Assembly (NCBI GenBank): GCA_016293065.1 | Contig: JAEDEY010000081.1 | Coordinates: 1-9,688 of the forward strand | DNA length: 9,688 bases | Source: Bacteroidales bacterium | Lineage (GTDB): Bacteria; Bacteroidota; Bacteroidia; Bacteroidales; UBA3663 | Reading direction: 5' to 3' | Part shown: piece after piece, positions 6,596-9,688 of the stretch | Layout: each line of letters starts with the position of its first letter | Numbering within the stretch: the stretch's first letter is position 1 | Position numbers and translations under genes: made by a program | Notes under the pieces: generated by a model | What the model was told of the DNA's origin: nothing | Databases searched by the model: none | The model's input: only the letters and a program-made list of their open reading frames with translations

Positions 6596-8260
6596 TTATA
6601 ATGGGTTAATGCTTTTTTTTAATTCTTTCTCGATAGCCTTCAATGCTTTTTTCTTGCCAGCCTTCTTAGCCTTTTCATCGGTCAATGTTGCAGGAGCCGA
6701 GAGTATCTCTCGATAGCGCTTGTCGTCGGCGAGCAAGGCGACAGCATCTCTCACCAGCTCGTCGTTTTCGACATTTACCTTGTATTTTGCTTTCTGAAAG
6801 CCATAGCGTTGGGCAATGTCGGCTCTGAGGAGTTTTAGTATAGGAGCTTTCAACGAATCGAGGTCGTGTGCAAGATTGAGGTTCAAAGCCTTGACCAAGG
6901 TGTCGCGTTTGCTATCGATGACCATCTTCTTGAAATCCTCATAATCTTTGTCGGTCAACTCTCTGTTGTCAGCATTGACATGACGGAAGTATGTGGCATA
7001 CTTGAACGATAGGTTCTCGAGAACGATATAGTATTCGAGGTTCGACATCACCTCGGCTGTTTTCTCGACATCGGGTTTGATGCCTCCTCCATCGCGCACT
7101 TCACGTCCGATGGCTGTATGGAATACATGGGTCAATGAGTCGGGGATGCGTCCTACGCTTCCGTCTTCATTTCGATGTGTATAGTCGATGGCTTGCACGC
7201 ATCGTCCGCTTGGCGTGTAGTATTTGGCCGATGTAAATTTCATCAGTGTGTTGTATGGCAGCTGACCTGTGCTTTGTACGAGTCCCTTGCCATACGAACG
7301 TTCTCCCATTATCACACCGCGATCCATGTCCTGCAATGCGCCACTTACGATTTCGCTGGCACTTGCCGAGTTGCGGTTGATGAGCACTGCTATCTTGACC
7401 ACAGTGTCGAGTGGCTGGGTGCTGGTGCGTGTGGTGCTTTCCCATTCGGCATATTTGGCACGAGTCGATACAACTGTCGAGCCTTTTGGAACAAACAGGC
7501 TCACTATCTTCACGGCTTCTTCGAGCAGGCCTCCAGGATTGCTTCTTAAGTCTAGTACAACCCCCTTGAGGCTATGTCCGTCGTTGGCATCCTTCATGTT
7601 GAGGAGTGCTGTCTGAACATCTTGTGCTGCCTTGTCTGTAAACTGGTTGAGAATGACATAGGCAATCGAGTCGTTCATCCAACCGTAGTATGGCACTACG
7701 TCTGTCAAGATCTTGCTTCGCTTGAAGCTGAAAATCCGTGGTTCGGTCTCATAGGGACGTAGCACTTCGACTGTGATGTCGGTGTTGGCATCACCCCTGA
7801 GCTTGTCGCTCACTTCTTGAGTCGTTTTCTTTAACATGCTTTCGCCATTGACTTTGAGTATGGCATCTCCCGCACATAATCCTGCAACCTGTGCAGGACG
7901 TCCTTCCTGTGGATCCGACACAATCACGGTGTCGCCATTCTGTTGAATGACGGCTCCAATACCGGCATATTCGCCCGTGGTCATGGTCTTGAAGTCTTCG
8001 GTATCTTCTTCTGTATAGAATTCTGTATATGGGTCAAGGGTTGCGAGCATGGCATCGAGTCCTGCAGTCATGGCTTTTGCCCAATCGATGCTATCGACAA
8101 AGTGACGTTGAAGAGTGTTGATTGCGGCACCCATGATCTCGAGATACTGCTGAGCATCCAGCCGGGTGTCAGTATTCTGCTTTTTGTTGTTGCCCGACTG
8201 TGCCCATCCTTGACAGATACAAGCGAGCGATAAACCTAATATGATAAGATACTTGCGCAT
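6596..8260 (-). CDS. S41 family C-terminal processing peptidase (CtpA/Prc-like) with PDZ domain
   Basis: An exported serine protease of the tail-specific (carboxyl-terminal processing) family, expected to trim or degrade envelope proteins. The 554-residue protein has a signal peptide (MRKYLIILGLSLACICQGWA, cleavage likely before Gln21), a helical N-terminal region (about 35-90, LDPYTEFYTEED), a PDZ domain (about 95-180) and the S41 core (about 180-400). The core has LRSNPGGLLEEAV (238-250), nucleophile Ser300 in NSASASEI and Lys325 plus Gln329 in SYGKGLVQ. The 25-residue Ser-Lys spacing matches CtpB and Prc, so the Ser/Lys/Gln triad is intact. About 150 further residues form a helical C-terminal domain ending in a very lysine-rich stretch (529-550). 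The gene is first in the minus-strand cluster, with a good promoter about 25 bases upstream of its ATG, and is followed after 11 bases by the C1B peptidase. Two cysteines near residues 14 and 16 do not make a convincing lipobox. Confidence 0.95.
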   Translation of the reverse strand: MRKYLIILGLSLACICQGWAQSGNNKKQNTDTRLDAQQYLEIMGAAINTLQRHFVDSIDWAKAMTAGLDAMLATLDPYTEFYTEEDTEDFKTMTTGEYAGIGAVIQQNGDTVIVSDPQEGRPAQVAGLCAGDAILKVNGESMLKKTTQEVSDKLRGDANTDITVEVLRPYETEPRIFSFKRSKILTDVVPYYGWMNDSIAYVILNQFTDKAAQDVQTALLNMKDANDGHSLKGVVLDLRSNPGGLLEEAVKIVSLFVPKGSTVVSTRAKYAEWESTTRTSTQPLDTVVKIAVLINRNSASASEIVSGALQDMDRGVIMGERSYGKGLVQSTGQLPYNTLMKFTSAKYYTPSGRCVQAIDYTHRNEDGSVGRIPDSLTHVFHTAIGREVRDGGGIKPDVEKTAEVMSNLEYYIVLENLSFKYATYFRHVNADNRELTDKDYEDFKKMVIDSKRDTLVKALNLNLAHDLDSLKAPILKLLRADIAQRYGFQKAKYKVNVENDELVRDAVALLADDKRYREILSAPATLTDEKAKKAGKKKALKAIEKELKKSINPL

Positions 8261-8284
8261 GTTCGACGTTTACATAAAACCTCG

Positions 8285-8316
8285 CAAATATAATAAAAAT
8301 ATGGCAAACTTAGCAA
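8285..8316 (-). promoter_or_regulatory. Bacteroidetes-type promoter for the S41-C1B unit
   Basis: Read on the minus strand, TATATTTG (8292-8285) matches the Bacteroidetes -7 consensus TAnnTTTG exactly. A TTG (8316-8314) lies 21 bases upstream and can serve as the -33 element; an overlapping TTTG at 8320-8317 is an alternative with a 24-base spacer. Transcription would start near 8279, giving a leader of about 18 bases before the ATG at 8260. Confidence 0.65.
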
Positions 8317-8349
8317 CAAAAGGTTAAAAATGCGAATTATCGAGAAGTT

Positions 8350-8384
8350 TTTGTAGGTATTGACAGATATAGTTCATATATTTG
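8350..8384 (+). promoter_or_regulatory. Bacteroidetes-type promoter for the beta-barrel gene
   Basis: TATATTTG at 8377-8384 is an exact match to the -7 consensus TAnnTTTG. TTTG at 8350-8353 is a plausible -33 element with a somewhat long 23-base spacer. Transcription would start near 8391, leaving a leader of about 17 bases before the ATG at 8408. The box lies upstream of that ATG but inside a possible TTG-started extension, which supports the ATG as the true start. Confidence 0.65.
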
Positions 8385-8407
8385 CACAAATTAATAAACA
8401 CTTTGGT

Positions 8408-9079
8408 ATGAAAAAACTCTTCGTTTTAATTTCTTTCTGGGCAATGATGGTGAGTGTTGATGCTCAACTTGTGCAGTTTGGTGTCAATGGTGATATTGCC
8501 TTCGACCGTGAGTCATCAGATAATTGGGATGGGGACAGTGCTCCTAAGCCCGACAACGGCTGGTCAGCAGGTTTCAAGCTAAAGGTGTCTTTTCCTTTGG
8601 GTTTGGGTTTCGACTTGGGATTGAAGTATGCCGAGCAAGACTTTTGTTATGTCTGGGGCATGTATGAGTCACAAGGAGATGGGTCTGATTTGAGTGTCTC
8701 GTCGGGTAGCGTCAAAGACAAGGTCAAGATGATTTCTGTGCCAATCAATCTTCGTTACGATGTCAAGCTGCCTGCTATCCGTCGCGTCGTCATTCCTTTC
8801 GCATTCACAGGTCCTGAGTTCTGCTATGCCGTCGATGGCTTAAGTTGGAAAGACATTGAGTCGGGCGAGCTGAATCGTGATGATTTCAAGAAGGAAGATA
8901 AGACCTGGAACTATAACTTCGGCTTCGGTGTCATCATCGCGAGACACGTCGAGTTGTCTTATATTTACTCGATTCGCATGACCGAATCTCTCGACTGGGC
9001 AGACAAGCACGTGGGAAAAGAGATTTCTTCGCTATACGAATCTCGCAGGAATAAGATTGGAGTGACTATTTATTTCTAA
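8408..9079 (+). CDS. Small outer-membrane beta-barrel protein (porin-like, OmpA/PF13568-type barrel)
   Basis: A 223-residue protein of unknown specific function. The start MKKLFVLISFWAMMVSVDA is a signal peptide with likely cleavage before Gln20. The mature part alternates amphipathic strands (FGVNGDIAF, WSAGFKLKVSFP, LGFDLGLKYAEQ, VKMISVPINLRYDV, NYNFGFGVIIARHVELSYIYS) with polar loops rich in Asp, Ser and Gly, and the last strand NKIGVTIYF ends in Phe, the classic outer-membrane assembly signal. The pattern around 108-117, a strand ISVPINLRY after a long loop, is common in Bacteroidetes outer-membrane barrels of the PF13568/OMP_b-brl type. The size suggests an eight-stranded barrel. The ATG at 8408 is preferred to a TTG at 8360, which would bury the signal peptide and overlap the promoter. 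The gene is transcribed alone, divergent from the S41 gene, and its last 14 bases overlap the calcium pump gene on the other strand. No ligand or enzyme motif is visible. Confidence 0.85.
   Translation: MKKLFVLISFWAMMVSVDAQLVQFGVNGDIAFDRESSDNWDGDSAPKPDNGWSAGFKLKVSFPLGLGFDLGLKYAEQDFCYVWGMYESQGDGSDLSVSSGSVKDKVKMISVPINLRYDVKLPAIRRVVIPFAFTGPEFCYAVDGLSWKDIESGELNRDDFKKEDKTWNYNFGFGVIIARHVELSYIYSIRMTESLDWADKHVGKEISSLYESRRNKIGVTIYF
9016..9044 (-). terminator. Candidate intrinsic terminator of the calcium ATPase gene, inside the barrel gene
   Basis: Read on the minus strand, GAGATT (9044-9039) pairs with AATCTC (9025-9020) across a 13-base loop, directly followed by TTTT (9019-9016). An alternative inner stem TTCG/CGAA is possible. 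The stem is short and the T-run only four bases, so this is a weak candidate. It begins 22 bases beyond the ATPase stop codon and lies wholly in the coding region of the plus-strand barrel gene. Confidence 0.3.
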
Positions 9080-9688
9080 ACCATCTTATTATTTCTGGAA
9101 CAATAAAGACTGGGCTGGTTGCTGCAAAGGCAATGGTCCAGTTTTTTATTGTCAATGAGTCAACTCCGAATGCTTCGCCAAAGAGTTCGACGATGAGCAT
9201 CTGTCCTAAGAGGATGACGAGCATGATCATTCCGAACGACATGCTGAAGATGTCCGAATGTGTTATCTTGCCTTTTGCCCAATTTACGATGTCGCCAATA
9301 AAGCTGCGTCGAGTGTCGAAATAACGAGTGTTAGGCAGATTCCACAACTGCAGGAACACGAATATCGAGAAGAACATTCCCAATTCGTGCTTGTCGAGAT
9401 GTGGCATTCCTTCGTTGTTGTAGAGCAGTTTCATCCATAAGCAGGCAAGGAAAGCAAAGAACGCGATACCATAGCTGAAGATGTAGATTGCTGTAGGTCG
9501 GGTTATGATGTGGGCTTTCCACGAACGAGGCTTTTCGGTCATCACGTTCGGGTCTGGAGCAATGGTCGAAAGAGCCAGTGCTGCAAAGGTGTCCATGATG
9601 AGGTTAACCCAGAGCATTTGCATCACGTTGAGCGGAGAGTCAAGTCCGACAAATGCGCCAAAGAGCACTATCAGACACGCACTTACGT
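9066..9688 (-). CDS. Calcium-translocating P-type ATPase, PMCA-type, C-terminal part (gene runs off the right edge)
   Basis: The reading frame stays open to the last base of the window, so this is the 3' end (about 206 codons) of a larger gene; the GTG near 9668 is internal. It covers the cation-ATPase C-terminal membrane domain: the end of M5 (LIVLFGAFVG), M6 with the ion-site motif MLWVNLIMDTFAALAL (the Asn and Asp of VNLIMD are the calcium-binding positions in type II pumps), M7 (about AIYIFSYGIAFFAFLACLW), M8 (MFFSIFVFLQLWN), M9 (FGMIMLVILLGQMLIVELF) and M10 (NWTIAFAATSPVFIVPEIIRWF). The QLWNLPNTR segment stands where PMCA pumps have QLFNEINAR. The C-terminus is short, with no calmodulin-type tail, as expected in bacteria. 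The phosphorylation and nucleotide domains lie outside the window, so activity cannot be judged. The role inferred is calcium export at the inner membrane. Its stop codon overlaps the barrel gene end by 14 bases. Confidence 0.93.
   Translation of the reverse strand, partial: VSACLIVLFGAFVGLDSPLNVMQMLWVNLIMDTFAALALSTIAPDPNVMTEKPRSWKAHIITRPTAIYIFSYGIAFFAFLACLWMKLLYNNEGMPHLDKHELGMFFSIFVFLQLWNLPNTRYFDTRRSFIGDIVNWAKGKITHSDIFSMSFGMIMLVILLGQMLIVELFGEAFGVDSLTIKNWTIAFAATSPVFIVPEIIRWFRNK
9105..9147 (+). terminator. Rho-independent terminator of the barrel gene, inside the ATPase coding region
   Basis: ACTGGGCTG (9109-9117) pairs with TGGTCCAGT (9134-9142) with three G-T wobbles. After a bulged G at 9118, TTGC (9119-9122) pairs with GCAA (9130-9133), closing a seven-base loop. 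A run of six T (9142-9147) follows, and the AAAG before the stem can pair with it. The hairpin lies 29 bases past the barrel gene stop codon, the expected place for its terminator, yet its sequence is also coding for M10 (NWTIAFAATSPVF) of the ATPase on the other strand. Confidence 0.6.

Noticed and set aside
8360..8407. A TTG start adding 16 residues to the barrel protein
   Set aside because: It would put non-signal sequence in front of an obvious signal peptide and would place the -7 box inside the coding region.
1..9688. CRISPR array, transposon, prophage, tRNA or defence-system genes
   Set aside because: No spaced direct repeats, terminal inverted repeats with a transposase, integrase, cloverleaf or known defence domain was seen; every long frame is accounted for by six housekeeping or envelope genes and one partial transporter gene.

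Overview
The window reads as ordinary chromosome from a Bacteroidetes bacterium, most like Prevotella or a close Bacteroidales relative. Three things suggest this. None of the visible gene starts is preceded by a recognisable Shine-Dalgarno sequence. Both promoters that can be seen carry the Bacteroidetes -7 box TAnnTTTG (TATATTTG in each). The protein set is also typical of the group: an exported DPP-IV-like S9 peptidase, an exported bleomycin-hydrolase-like C1 peptidase, an S41 processing protease, a small outer-membrane barrel and a PMCA-type calcium pump. There is no tRNA, rRNA, CRISPR array, insertion sequence or phage gene.

Layout. Positions 8260 down to 4 hold five genes, all on the minus strand. 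In order of transcription they are an S41 C-terminal processing protease (8260-6596), a C1B cysteine peptidase (6584-5310), a THUMP-domain 23S rRNA methyltransferase of the RlmL/YpsC family (5197-3470), a DPP-IV-like serine peptidase (3451-1370) and purD (1335-4). Spacers are 11, 112, 18 and 34 bases. This suggests two tightly packed transcription units, S41-C1B and rlmL-S9-purD, separated by a 112-base spacer. That spacer holds imperfect copies of an octamer (AGTTAAGG) on both strands. A divergent promoter region (8261-8407) separates the S41 gene from a plus-strand beta-barrel protein gene (8408-9079). The barrel gene runs tail to tail into the 3' end of a calcium P-type ATPase gene on the minus strand (9066 to beyond the right edge), overlapping it by 14 bases. 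No gene-free stretch exceeds 300 bases.

How the genes fit together. Three of the five clustered genes encode peptidases with export signals, which fits periplasmic or surface protein and peptide turnover in an amino-acid-using gut or oral bacterium. The methyltransferase (ribosome modification) and PurD (purine synthesis) are housekeeping genes that probably share transcription with them. No new system was recognised. The more unusual details are a lysine-rich heptad-repeat tail on the methyltransferase, the octamer array, and a convergent gene pair whose candidate terminators each lie inside the other gene's coding region.
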